DNA from: DASXTB01 sp036505615
GTDB lineage: Bacteria > Acidobacteriota > UBA6911 > JACQSX01
NCBI GenBank assembly: GCA_036505615.1
Contig: DASXTB010000067.1
Span: 1-6,954, forward strand
Direction: 5' to 3'
Length of the DNA stretch: 6,954 nucleotides
How positions within the stretch are numbered: the first letter of the stretch is position 1; every line of letters begins with the position of its first letter. The notes under the pieces were generated by a model. It saw only the letters and a list, made by a program, of their open reading frames with translations, did no database searches and had not been told where the DNA came from. Below, in pieces: positions 1 to 6,517 of the stretch. A program made the position numbers and the translations under genes.

Positions 1-136
1 GAGTCCCGTAGGGACGGTTGATTCAGTCGTCCCTACAGGACTGCTATCCAAACGGTGTGTGGTTGTCTTCCAAAATGTCCAAAGTCCATTCCCAGCAGTA
101 AACTGCTGGGCTATTATCAGGCTATCCCTACGGGAC
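1..136. repeat. Compound palindromic intergenic repeat (acidobacterial type)
   Basis: Three copies of the near-palindrome GTCCCTACGGGAC, or its reverse complement, lie at 3-15 (exact, inverted orientation), 29-41 (one mismatch) and 124-136 (one mismatch). The outer two form a 12-bp inverted repeat (3-14 with 125-136) that encloses a perfect 9-bp hairpin at 91-110. This layout, short terminal inverted repeats around an internal hairpin with no coding capacity, resembles a REP/REPIN- or MITE-like interspersed element. Similar sequences are, from memory, common between genes of Acidobacteriota. The element may continue leftward outside the window. No function is assigned; it could act in RNA folding or transcript-end protection after the gene ending at 339. 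Confidence 0.6.
91..110. repeat. Perfect 9-bp hairpin (CCCAGCAGT / ACTGCTGGG)
   Basis: The arms 91-99 and 102-110 are exact reverse complements with a two-base AA centre, so in practice an 8-bp stem with a TAAA loop. No T-run follows on either strand, so it is not a typical intrinsic terminator. It sits in the middle of the compound palindromic repeat and is probably part of that element. Confidence 0.7.
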
Positions 137-208
137 GAAAACTGCGTCACATTTTCCCTGGAAAAAATTTGTCAATAATCCGGCTGACGGGCGGGTCTAC
201 CTAATACC

Positions 209-221
209 GGCCCTTCGGGCC
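209..221. other. Short GC hairpin downstream of the deoxyhypusine synthase-like gene
   Basis: GGCCC (209-213) pairs with GGGCC (217-221) across a three-base TTC loop. It lies about 118 bases past the stop codon of the minus-strand gene ending at 339. No T-tract follows on the minus strand, so a role as terminator is only a possibility. Confidence 0.35.
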
Positions 222-284
222 TGTGTCGGCGCCCATTTTCATAGTGAAAGAAATGCGAACCCGCGGATTTGATGACCTCGAGGC

Positions 285-326
285 GACCTGCGGACTTGCC
301 GACCTGCTGACTTAGAGCTGACCTGC
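285..326. repeat. Degenerate GACCTGC repeat cluster
   Basis: The heptamer GACCTGC occurs at 285-291, 301-307 and 320-326, with a related GACTTGC-like segment between them. It is the same heptamer that forms the tandem tract at 1397-1434, so the gene at 339-1283 is flanked on both sides by the repeat family. Apart from this cluster, the repeat at 1-136 and the hairpin at 209-221, I see nothing in the gene-free stretch 1-338. Confidence 0.6.
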
Positions 327-338
327 AGGCAAACCTTC

Positions 339-1283
339 TTATCCCAATTGCTGACGAACAACAGCGGCCAGCAGGGGCAACATCAGCTCGTGGTGTCCCG
401 TAAGGGCGATGCCCCTCCCTCCCTGCATGACCGGTCGGCGCACTACGTTCTGGGTTGGGCGGTAATGCTGGATGAAGTCCATGTTGATGGTGGTAAAGTG
501 TTGCAGGATGTGGCCGCAGTTGCGAACGATTGAAACGGCCTTCAGGAAAACTTCGGGCAAGATAACCGCCGATCCCAGGTTTACGTAGACGCCGCCGCCG
601 TGAAGTGCCTTCACCGCTGACGTGAATACCTTGAAGTCAAAGAATGTTGCCTTTCCTAAAGATTCGCCGTCGGCAGAGGGATGGATGTGCGTAATGTCTG
701 CGCCTATAGCCACGTGTCCGGTGATCGGTACCTCTTGGTTGTGGCACTGCACCAGCAGGCTTCGATCGGCGTATGGTGTCTTCAGATTTGCCAATTCACG
801 AGAGAGCGCATGGCCCAGTCCGATATTTTCCGCGCCCGCCTTTCGAGCGGCGCGATTGAAATGGACCCCGGTCTCCTCGGCCATTCCGAAATCTCCTTGC
901 TCCAGTTGTTCCGGGACATCCTCGGAGGTCGCTCCAGCCAGCGCGATCTCCAAATCGTGGATCATAGCGCTTCCGTTCATCGCGATTAGCGACACAGCAT
1001 CTCGTTTCATCAGGTCGATCAACAGCGGAGCAAGTCCCACTTTGATCACGTGTCCTCCCAGCCCCCAGATTATCGGCTTTTGCTCGCGAACGGCGCTTGC
1101 GATGGAACCGGCGGCCTGGCGCAATTCTGTTCCCGCCAAAATGCTTGGGATGGTCCGCAGAAAATCAGCGAAACTGTCTCCCACAGGAAAGGAAGCAAAA
1201 TCCTGGACGCTCACCTTGCTTTTGCGATTTTGCAGCGGATACGTCTTGGCGCAGCCGAAATCAAAAGGAGCAAATTTAGTCAT
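339..1283 (-). CDS. Deoxyhypusine synthase-related conserved protein
   Basis: This is a complete 314-residue frame, ATG at 1281-1283 to TAA at 339-341. I recognise it as a relative of the deoxyhypusine synthase fold (NAD-binding Rossmann type), from blocks such as GGHVIKVGLAPLLIDLMKR (residues 76-94), MNGSAMIHDLEIALAG (102-117) followed by TSEDV, GADITHIHP (194-202), VNLGSAV (234-240) and the C-terminal ALTGHHELMLPLL. True deoxyhypusine synthases modify a lysine of eIF5A using spermidine and have a catalytic lysine in a GGG..KHH context. Here the corresponding stretch appears to be VNLGSAVILPEVFLKAV, without that motif, so the enzyme reaction is not predictable. No signal peptide or membrane segment is visible, suggesting a cytoplasmic protein. 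It follows uvrA by 95 bases on the same strand, separated by an inverted repeat, and could be read from the uvrA transcript. The ribosome binding site is weak. The frame is certain; the family call is moderate. Confidence 0.8.
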   Translation of the reverse strand: MTKFAPFDFGCAKTYPLQNRKSKVSVQDFASFPVGDSFADFLRTIPSILAGTELRQAAGSIASAVREQKPIIWGLGGHVIKVGLAPLLIDLMKRDAVSLIAMNGSAMIHDLEIALAGATSEDVPEQLEQGDFGMAEETGVHFNRAARKAGAENIGLGHALSRELANLKTPYADRSLLVQCHNQEVPITGHVAIGADITHIHPSADGESLGKATFFDFKVFTSAVKALHGGGVYVNLGSAVILPEVFLKAVSIVRNCGHILQHFTTINMDFIQHYRPTQNVVRRPVMQGGRGIALTGHHELMLPLLAAVVRQQLG

Positions 1284-1305
1284 GATGGATAGATCGCCGA
1301 TCGCG

Positions 1306-1421
1306 GGTCGCAGGTCGCAAGTTGCAGGTCATAGGGAGCGAGTCGAAAGTCGCAAGCCGAATGTCCCATGTCTAGAATTCAGAGTCGAACGGTCCCGACC
1401 TGCGACTTGCGACCTGCGACC
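1306..1421. repeat. 25-bp imperfect inverted repeat spanning the uvrA 3' end
   Basis: The left arm 1306-1330 and right arm 1397-1421 are reverse complements at 24 of 25 positions, separated by 66 bases. The right arm lies inside the uvrA reading frame. Folded in the transcript, the arms would enclose the uvrA stop codon in a large stem-loop. No T-tract follows on the minus strand, so this is not a standard intrinsic terminator. It may stabilise or separate the uvrA and downstream messages, or may simply be two repeat insertions in opposite orientation. Confidence 0.75.
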
Positions 1422-4267
1422 TGCGACCTGCGACTCTCAATTGTTTCCTGGGCCTTTCGCAGAGCTGCGCCGGTGTAGGAGCGGGAACAAGCAACAACTT
1501 TTTTCGGCGGCCCTTCTACGACGATGTATCCGCCTTGATCTCCGCCCTCAGGACCGAGATCAATAATCCAGTCGGCGGCCCGGATCACATCCAAATTATG
1601 CTCGATGATAATGACGGTGTTGCCAAGATTTACCAAGCTATGGAGTATGTCAAGGAGTTTCTTAATATCGTCAAAATGCAAGCCGGTGGTGGGCTCATCC
1701 AGAATATATAAGGTCTGGCCGGTAGCACGGCGGCTCAATTCTCTGGCCAGTTTCACCCGCTGCGCTTCTCCTCCTGAAAGGGTTGTCGCCGACTGCCCCA
1801 GTTTCAAATATCCGAGTCCAACATCCACCAGCGTCCGCAGGCGCTGCCGGATCGCGGGAATGTTCTCCAGCACGGGAAGCGCATCCTCAACATCAAGGCC
1901 CAGAATTTCCGAGATCGAATATCCTTTGTACTTAATCGATAGTGTCTCCCGGTTGTACCGCATCCCGCCGCATGCGTCACAGGTAACATAGACATCCGGC
2001 AAAAAATTCATCTCGATCTTTATCAGTCCATCGCCCTGGCAGGTTTCGCACCGCCCTCCCTTCACGTTAAAACTGAAGCGGCCCGGTCTGTAACCGCGCA
2101 GCCTGGATTCAGGCAGCATGGCGAAGAGTTCGCGGATTGAAGTGAATAGGCCTGTGTATGTGGCGGGATTGCTCCGGGGTGTGCGGCCCAATGGGGACTG
2201 GTCGATCTCTATTACTTTGTCGATGTATTCCAGGCCTTCGATGCCGTCGTATTCACCCGGCTCTGCAGAGGCGCGATACAGCTTTCTGGAGAGAGCACGA
2301 TAAAGTACTTCATCAACCAGCGATGATTTCCCGGATCCGGAGACCCCTGTCACGGCAATGAAACAGGAGAGGGGAAGACGGACTTCAAGATTTTTCAGAT
2401 TGTGGTGGCGTACGCCTTTTAGGATCAGCTTATGGCCGTTACCGTTGTTGGGAGTGCGAGGCGGTGTCACGTCCAAATGGCCAGACAAATATTTCGCGGT
2501 GAGCGACTGTTGGCTGGAAAGGATTTCTTGCAACCCCCCAGCCACTACAATCTCTCCTCCTCTCGATCCCGCGCCGGGGCCGAGGTCCACGATGTAGTCG
2601 GCGCTCCTAATAGTTTCCTCATCATGCTCGACAACGATAATGGTGTTTCCCAGACCCTGCAGTTCCCGTAGGGTTTCGATGAGACGGGAATTGTCGCGCG
2701 GATGGAGGCCTATGGAGGGCTCATCCAATACGTAGAGGACCCCCCTCATCTTCGAACCGATTTGAGTGGCCAAGCGGATGCGCTGCCCCTCGCCGCCCGA
2801 GAGCGAAGACGCGGGCCGGTCCAGCGCCAAGTAGGAGAGCCCCACGTTCAGGAGAAATTGGAGGCGGTCTTTGATCTCTTTGAGAATGGAACCGGCGATC
2901 TGCTCCTCCCGGGGGCCGAGACGAATCTCCTGGAATGCTTCCAATGCGCGCGCAATGGGGAGTGATACGTAGTAGCGGATCGAATGGTCGTTCACCTTGA
3001 CGGACAAGCTCTCCTTCTTGAGTCGTGAGCCGCCGCAAGCCGGGCAATTGGTCCACTTAAACAGCCTTTCCAGCTCCTGCACTTTTTTCTCCGAGACCTC
3101 GTTTCGGAATCTATCGGCCAGCCATCGGGAAGCCCCAGGAAAGTCGGACTTGTAGCGGTAATCCCCGTAGAAGTAAGTGAGCGGCTCGGACGAGCCTTCC
3201 AGGAACTCCTTTACTACTTTTGACGAGAGCGCGCGAAGAGGCGTCGACAAAGCTATCTTGTATTTTCTAGCGATGGCGTTCAGAGACTCGCGCAAGAAAT
3301 AGACTGCATCGCGATCGTCCACTGAGACTGTAATTGATTCAATCGGTTCGTCCGGATTAGGGAAGACCTGTTCCGCCGACAATGACAACTGGCGGCCCAG
3401 TCCGTCGCACGCCGGGCAGGCGCCGAACTTGCTGTTAAAAGAAAAGGAACGGGGTTCCAGTGTGGGGACCGAGATCCGGCAGTCGACGCAGGCCATCTTT
3501 TCCGAGTAAAGGATCTCTTCGCCGTCAACCACCGAAATCAACACCAGGCCTTCAGCCAGACGAATGGCGCTCTGGACGGAGGCTTCCAGTCGTCTCCGAA
3601 CTTCCTGGTTGACCATCAGCCGGTCGACGACTACCTCGATGGTATGATTCTTTCTCTTGTCCAGCCGTATGTCGTCCTCGAGATTTCGGAGTGTGCCATC
3701 AACGCGTGCCTTCAAGTAGCCGGACTTTACATAGCGCTCCAGTTGTTTCTTGAACTCGCCTTTTCGCGCCCGGACCACCGGCGCATAGATCACGACGCGG
3801 GAATTTGGGGGAAGGCTCAGGATGTTATCCACGATCTGCTCTGTGGACTGGCGCGTGATCTTCTTGCCGCAGTTGGGGCAGTGCGGTACGCCGATGGAGG
3901 AGTACAGGAGGCGCAGGTAGTCATAAATCTCCGTGACGGTGCCGACAGTGGAGCGGGGGCTGCGCGTGGTGGTTTTCTGCTCGATGGAGATGGCTGGGGA
4001 CAAGCCTTCGACCGAGTCCACATCGGGCTTCTCCATTTGTTCCAGGAACTGCCGGGCATAGGTGGAGAGCGATTCGATGTAACGCCGTTGTCCCTCGGCG
4101 TAAATGGTGTCGAATGCCAGGCTGGATTTTCCGGAACCGCTCAGGCCGGTGACCACCGTGAGCTGCTCTCGGGGGATTTCCAGGTCGATATTCTTCAGGT
4201 TGTGCTGGCGCGCTCCGCGAATAGAAATCCGATCAATCATAGGATGATTATCCGGGCCGATAATCAA
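1379..4267 (-). CDS. uvrA: UvrA, excinuclease ABC subunit A
   Basis: UvrA is the damage-recognition ATPase of nucleotide excision repair; the dimer scans DNA and loads UvrB. The 962 residues show the full twin ABC layout. First half: Walker A GLSGSGKS 41-48, UvrB/DNA-binding insertion with zinc module cysteines 260, 263, 284 and 287, CPACGG around 408, signature LSGGEGQ 489-495, Walker B LDEPSIG. Second half: Walker A GVSGSGKS 641-648, zinc cysteines 740, 743, 763 and 766, signature LSGGEAQ 830-836, Walker B ILDEPTTG. The 4267 start is a TTG with only AAGG two bases ahead. The ATG at 4238-4240, giving 953 residues beginning MIDRISIRGARQHNLKN, matches the usual family N-terminus better and is my preferred start. 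The C-terminus is odd: after YTGAALRKAQETIE, the last 18 residues are encoded by the heptamer repeat. It follows the metallophosphoesterase gene by 52-79 bases on the same strand. Confidence 0.98.
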   Translation of the reverse strand: MIIGPDNHPMIDRISIRGARQHNLKNIDLEIPREQLTVVTGLSGSGKSSLAFDTIYAEGQRRYIESLSTYARQFLEQMEKPDVDSVEGLSPAISIEQKTTTRSPRSTVGTVTEIYDYLRLLYSSIGVPHCPNCGKKITRQSTEQIVDNILSLPPNSRVVIYAPVVRARKGEFKKQLERYVKSGYLKARVDGTLRNLEDDIRLDKRKNHTIEVVVDRLMVNQEVRRRLEASVQSAIRLAEGLVLISVVDGEEILYSEKMACVDCRISVPTLEPRSFSFNSKFGACPACDGLGRQLSLSAEQVFPNPDEPIESITVSVDDRDAVYFLRESLNAIARKYKIALSTPLRALSSKVVKEFLEGSSEPLTYFYGDYRYKSDFPGASRWLADRFRNEVSEKKVQELERLFKWTNCPACGGSRLKKESLSVKVNDHSIRYYVSLPIARALEAFQEIRLGPREEQIAGSILKEIKDRLQFLLNVGLSYLALDRPASSLSGGEGQRIRLATQIGSKMRGVLYVLDEPSIGLHPRDNSRLIETLRELQGLGNTIIVVEHDEETIRSADYIVDLGPGAGSRGGEIVVAGGLQEILSSQQSLTAKYLSGHLDVTPPRTPNNGNGHKLILKGVRHHNLKNLEVRLPLSCFIAVTGVSGSGKSSLVDEVLYRALSRKLYRASAEPGEYDGIEGLEYIDKVIEIDQSPLGRTPRSNPATYTGLFTSIRELFAMLPESRLRGYRPGRFSFNVKGGRCETCQGDGLIKIEMNFLPDVYVTCDACGGMRYNRETLSIKYKGYSISEILGLDVEDALPVLENIPAIRQRLRTLVDVGLGYLKLGQSATTLSGGEAQRVKLARELSRRATGQTLYILDEPTTGLHFDDIKKLLDILHSLVNLGNTVIIIEHNLDVIRAADWIIDLGPEGGDQGGYIVVEGPPKKVVACSRSYTGAALRKAQETIESRRSQVAGRKSQVGTVRL
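1397..1434. repeat. Tandem heptamer tract (GACCTGC/GACTTGC)n
   Basis: Five consecutive 7-base units plus three bases (GACCTGC, GACTTGC, then GACCTGC three times, then GAC) lie in the 3' end of uvrA. Seven is not a multiple of three, so gain or loss of one unit changes the reading frame and therefore the UvrA tail. The opposite-strand version occurs at 1306-1330, and degenerate copies at 285-326. Confidence 0.85.
4246..4265. promoter_or_regulatory. Inverted repeat just upstream of the uvrA ATG (possible operator)
   Basis: GATTATC (4246-4252) and GATAATC (4259-4265) are perfect 7-bp inverted arms separated by six bases, ending five bases before the preferred uvrA ATG at 4240. The position would suit a repressor operator or a 5' hairpin controlling translation. 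It also covers the alternative TTG-start codons, which argues against that start. I cannot assign it to LexA or any named regulator; it does not match the E. coli or Bacillus SOS boxes. Confidence 0.4.
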
Positions 4268-4274
4268 ACCTTTA

Positions 4275-4280
4275 ATTGTA
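4275..4280 (-). promoter_or_regulatory. Possible -10 element for uvrA
   Basis: The minus strand reads TACAAT here, a five-of-six match to the sigma-70 -10 consensus, with TTCCCC 17 bases upstream as a poor -35. Transcription would start near 4268, directly beside the 4246-4265 inverted repeat, which would fit operator control. The weak -35 keeps this tentative; uvrA may instead be read from the upstream gene. Confidence 0.25.
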
Positions 4281-4319
4281 ATTCAGGAGAGTCATGCGGG
4301 GAAAGGGTTGGTTTACGGG

Positions 4320-5069
4320 TCATCTCAATTCGGCCGGGGCGAATAATTCAAGTGTTTCAGTCTCTGTTGGGGGGTGGAGGACGTAGCGCACCGAAAACTC
4401 TTCAGCCTGGGGATAATCCGTGTTTCGAATCCGTTCAGCCGCGTTCGTGAAATCGTAAGCGGTACGCCGCAGCCGGATTTCTGGTCCGATGAGCAGCCAA
4501 TACGCCCCTTGTGGTTGCGAAAATGGCATTCCCACACTCCCCGCGTTTACCACTCGCACGCGTCCGATCCTTCGGTCAAACTGCATGTGGGTGTGACCGC
4601 AGATGACCAGCGGCACACTGACCCCAGCAAAGGCTGGGGCAAGCCGGTCTTCAGGTGTGAGACGGGTAAAGATCTCACTGTCGTTCCGAGGCGTCGCGTG
4701 GCAGAACAGCACCTCACCCAACCCGCGGATCTCGACTTTACACGTTGCCGGCCAACTGGCCAACAACGCCGCGTGTCCAGGACGAAGCTGTTCTGTTGTC
4801 CAGCGTATCACCTCCCGGTGCCGTTCTGGAACCTCGCTGATATCCTTGCCGGCCATTTGCGCAAGCACAACGCGCTCTCCATTGCCGTGGATGAATTTAA
4901 CTGGCAAATCGAGGTCACACAAACATGCGAGGGTCTCACCTGGCATCGGGCCGGGCAACACATCCCCACCGACCACGACGTAGTCGACCTCGGCTAAACG
5001 AATGTCTTTGAGGACAGCCTCCAATGCGGGGAGGTTGGCATGGATGTCATACAGTGCAGCCACCCGCAT
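4320..5069 (-). CDS. Calcineurin-like metallophosphoesterase (YfcE/MJ0936-type)
   Basis: The 249-residue protein has the motifs of a two-metal phosphoesterase: D8-x-H10 in MRVAALYDIHANLPALEAV, GGD at 34-36, GNGE at 62-65, H124, and GHTH at 158-161 within VICGHTHMQFDRRIGR. NAGSVGMP (175-182) is the typical strand after the metal site of the small phosphodiesterase family. These soluble enzymes hydrolyse phosphodiester or phosphomonoester bonds; the natural substrate cannot be read from the sequence. The ATG at 5067-5069 has a good GGAG ribosome binding site at 5075-5078, five bases away. It precedes uvrA on the same strand by 52-79 bases, so co-transcription is plausible, although a separate uvrA promoter is also possible. 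Its length is normal for the family and no key residue is missing. Confidence 0.93.
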   Translation of the reverse strand: MRVAALYDIHANLPALEAVLKDIRLAEVDYVVVGGDVLPGPMPGETLACLCDLDLPVKFIHGNGERVVLAQMAGKDISEVPERHREVIRWTTEQLRPGHAALLASWPATCKVEIRGLGEVLFCHATPRNDSEIFTRLTPEDRLAPAFAGVSVPLVICGHTHMQFDRRIGRVRVVNAGSVGMPFSQPQGAYWLLIGPEIRLRRTAYDFTNAAERIRNTDYPQAEEFSVRYVLHPPTETETLELFAPAELR

Positions 5070-5117
5070 GGAGTCTCCGATTTCTGTCTCCTTCTGCCGC
5101 TCTACTATCTTTGCCGG

Positions 5118-5405
5118 TCAGGATTGCGCTTTCAACAAAATAGGCGTCAATTCAAACTTCTTATCAGTGTCCTGCGCGAAGACGCCGATGCTCGTCAGCG
5201 TGCGGAGTAATCGGTACAAGGACGGAGCGTGCATCCCGCTCTTGGCAGCGAGTTCTTCGGCAGTCTGTGTTCTCTCCGCGAGCCGGTCGGGGATACCGAG
5301 TCTCGCAACGAGGCAGACGCTCCTTTGCATTTGCGCTCCAAAGAGCATCTGCATCAGGATGGCGTCCGGCTGCGTGTGTGGAATCCCGATATGGGGCACC
5401 GCCAT
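5118..5405 (-). pseudogene. Remnant of SAM-dependent O-methyltransferase (N-terminal domain only)
   Basis: The 95-residue frame matches only the N-terminal dimerisation/winged-helix part of plant-like and polyketide O-methyltransferases: LMQMLFGAQMQRSVCLVARLGIPDRLAE (helical dimer part, from residue 18), TAEELAAKSGMHAPSLYRLLRTL (winged-helix recognition part, 48-70), SIGVFAQ and KFELTPI. Full-length family members are about 330-350 residues. The roughly 240-residue Rossmann catalytic domain with its glycine-rich SAM motif is absent, and only 48 bases separate the stop from the next gene, so it is not present as a frameshifted tail either. I infer a 3' deletion. The fragment could still make a small DNA-binding-like or dimerising protein, but no such function is claimed. 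It lies between the attC-bounded cassette region and the metallophosphoesterase gene. The ATG has no clear ribosome binding site. Confidence 0.7.
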
Positions 5406-5516
5406 CCGAGCTTCGTTGTCACAGCAGGCGGCTCATGGTGCAGTCGCTTTCCGCAACTCACGCCTCTCTTCATGGATCCTAATCACAGATTGCCTATCAT
5501 TTGGCTTGTCGAGTCT

Positions 5517-5603
5517 GCCGAACGCCCAGCATCACCCGCGCCCCCAATTCGACGTACATGAGAGACTCCGTAGCGGGGCGTCGGGTGCATGCCGTTGTTC
5601 GGC
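5517..5603 (-). other. attC-like integron recombination site (87 bp)
   Basis: The outer boxes are GCCGAAC (5517-5523) and GTTCGGC (5597-5603). Read on the minus strand, the gene-proximal arm contains GGCATGCACCCGACGCCCC and the distal arm GGGCGCGGGTGATGCTGG. They pair as CAT-CACCCG with one extra G unpaired in the gene-proximal arm, as expected for attC extrahelical bases. The centre of about 29 bases is variable. The site begins 19 bases past the stop codon of the CPBP protease gene, the normal place for attC in a cassette. The outer box departs from the RYYYAAC consensus at one position (G instead of Y). Translated on the minus strand, the arm reads NNGMHPTP, a peptide I associate with spurious open frames over such repeats. 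Confidence 0.75.
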
Positions 5604-6517
5604 GGCCGTGACCATCGCGCGACTAGACGGACCCAGCCGATGCAATCGCGGGCATATCGGTCGCTGCTTGCCAGCCGTCCTGCAGTTTCACCCCGCGCAT
5701 TCGCACCGTGAAGTATGCGGCGCAAATCCACAAGATTATGACACTGAGCCACGCTACACGCGACGAATTGAGGGAAAAGGAATTCGTGGCGGCCGACACA
5801 GCCGATGGCACGATATCCTTGGTGTTGTTGACGGCGGCGTGCATCAGCATCGTTAACAGCAGGCTTCCGTTTGTTCGCCAGTAGATCCATGCCATTGCAA
5901 CAGAGAGCGCGGTCACACTCAGCAGGTAGACGGGGAACGACTGGCCTGATTTATCGGTGCCCGAAATAAAGAAGAACGGCAAGTGCCAGCACGCCCAAAT
6001 TACCCCTAAGACTATGCTGGCGCTGGAAAGGCCGAGGCGCGCTGACAGACGTGGCAGCGCATATCCGCGCCATCCGATTTCTTCCCCGGCCTGCACCGGC
6101 GTCGAGAAAACGATCGCGATCGCCATGAGGTACAGGGGTTCCTGACTAAACGCCGGCCATGCGCCAGTCACGATGCGATAGACGAGGGCTACGCCAAGTT
6201 TGACCGCCGCCATGTAGACGACCGCAAACACATACCATCGCGCACCCACGGACCACTTGACTGTCCGGCGGAGTAACGCCAGCGTTCCCGCGCGTCCGTT
6301 CGCTCGGGCGGTGAGCGCGAGGGCAACCAGAGATGGAGCGAAAACCCCGAGGAGGTAGAGCAAGCCGCTGAGTGCCAGGAACCCGGAAGGCTGCGGAGTT
6401 GCCACACGCAAGATGGCTGCCGCCGCGATCCAAAGAATCCAGCTCACAATGTACGTAAGCGTGAAAAACTTGAGGAGCGATCGCATGGCTTGTTTCAACT
6501 GATGTCCTGCCGCCTAA
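5523..6517 (-). mobile_element. Predicted integron gene cassette (CPBP protease + attC)
   Basis: Taking the standard cleavage point between G and TT of the GTTRRRY box in both attC-like sites, the excisable unit runs from 5523 to 6517 (995 bp). It contains one gene and one attC, with the gene start 19 bases from the upstream junction and its stop 19 bases from the attC. This tight packing is the hallmark of an integron cassette. Gene and attC share the same orientation, so the integrase and attI, if present, would lie to the right of 6954. No integrase gene is in the window. Confidence 0.7.
5623..6498 (-). CDS. CPBP-family intramembrane metalloprotease (CAAX protease/Abi type)
   Basis: The 291-residue polytopic membrane protein carries all motifs of the CPBP (PF02517-type) family: EEIGWRG at 139-145 (catalytic glutamates 139 and 140), H172 in ACWHLPFF, and H220 with N224 in MLMHAAVNN. 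Hydrophobic segments run approximately over 8-30, 40-64, 88-110, 122-136, 158-178, 190-206 and 248-266. The family cleaves peptides within the membrane; bacterial members serve in bacteriocin immunity, peptide maturation and possibly defence, but the substrate here is unknown. The start is a TTG at 6496-6498 with AGGA about six bases upstream; an in-frame ATG at 6484-6486, five codons in, lacks a well-spaced site. It is the only gene of a cassette bounded by two attC-like sites, pointing to horizontal acquisition. No own promoter is evident. Confidence 0.93.
   Translation of the reverse strand: MKQAMRSLLKFFTLTYIVSWILWIAAAAILRVATPQPSGFLALSGLLYLLGVFAPSLVALALTARANGRAGTLALLRRTVKWSVGARWYVFAVVYMAAVKLGVALVYRIVTGAWPAFSQEPLYLMAIAIVFSTPVQAGEEIGWRGYALPRLSARLGLSSASIVLGVIWACWHLPFFFISGTDKSGQSFPVYLLSVTALSVAMAWIYWRTNGSLLLTMLMHAAVNNTKDIVPSAVSAATNSFSLNSSRVAWLSVIILWICAAYFTVRMRGVKLQDGWQAATDMPAIASAGSV

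Noticed and set aside
209..221. Rho-independent terminator for the gene ending at 339
   Set aside because: The stem is only 5 bp, no T-tract follows on the minus strand, and the distance from the stop codon is long; kept only as a hairpin.
1397..1434. Possible CRISPR array
   Set aside because: The 7-base units are contiguous with no spacers; it is a simple tandem repeat.
622..1566. Long plus-strand open frame (314 codons)
   Set aside because: It is antisense to the deoxyhypusine synthase-like gene and the uvrA 3' end, has low-complexity, repeat-derived composition and matches no family I recognise.
3644..4450. Plus-strand open frame of 268 codons
   Set aside because: It lies antisense to the conserved N-terminal half of uvrA; the open frame is a by-product of uvrA codon use in GC-rich DNA.
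4622..4639. Strong hairpin CCCCAGC-AAAG-GCTGGGG
   Set aside because: It lies inside the metallophosphoesterase frame, coding for a segment (APAFAGV) at a position where the family normally has a similar sequence; no sign of an inserted element.
5483..5890. Minus-strand open frame of 135 codons containing NNGMHPTPRYG
   Set aside because: It overlaps the 3' part of the protease gene in another frame and runs through the attC-like site; it is a spurious translation.
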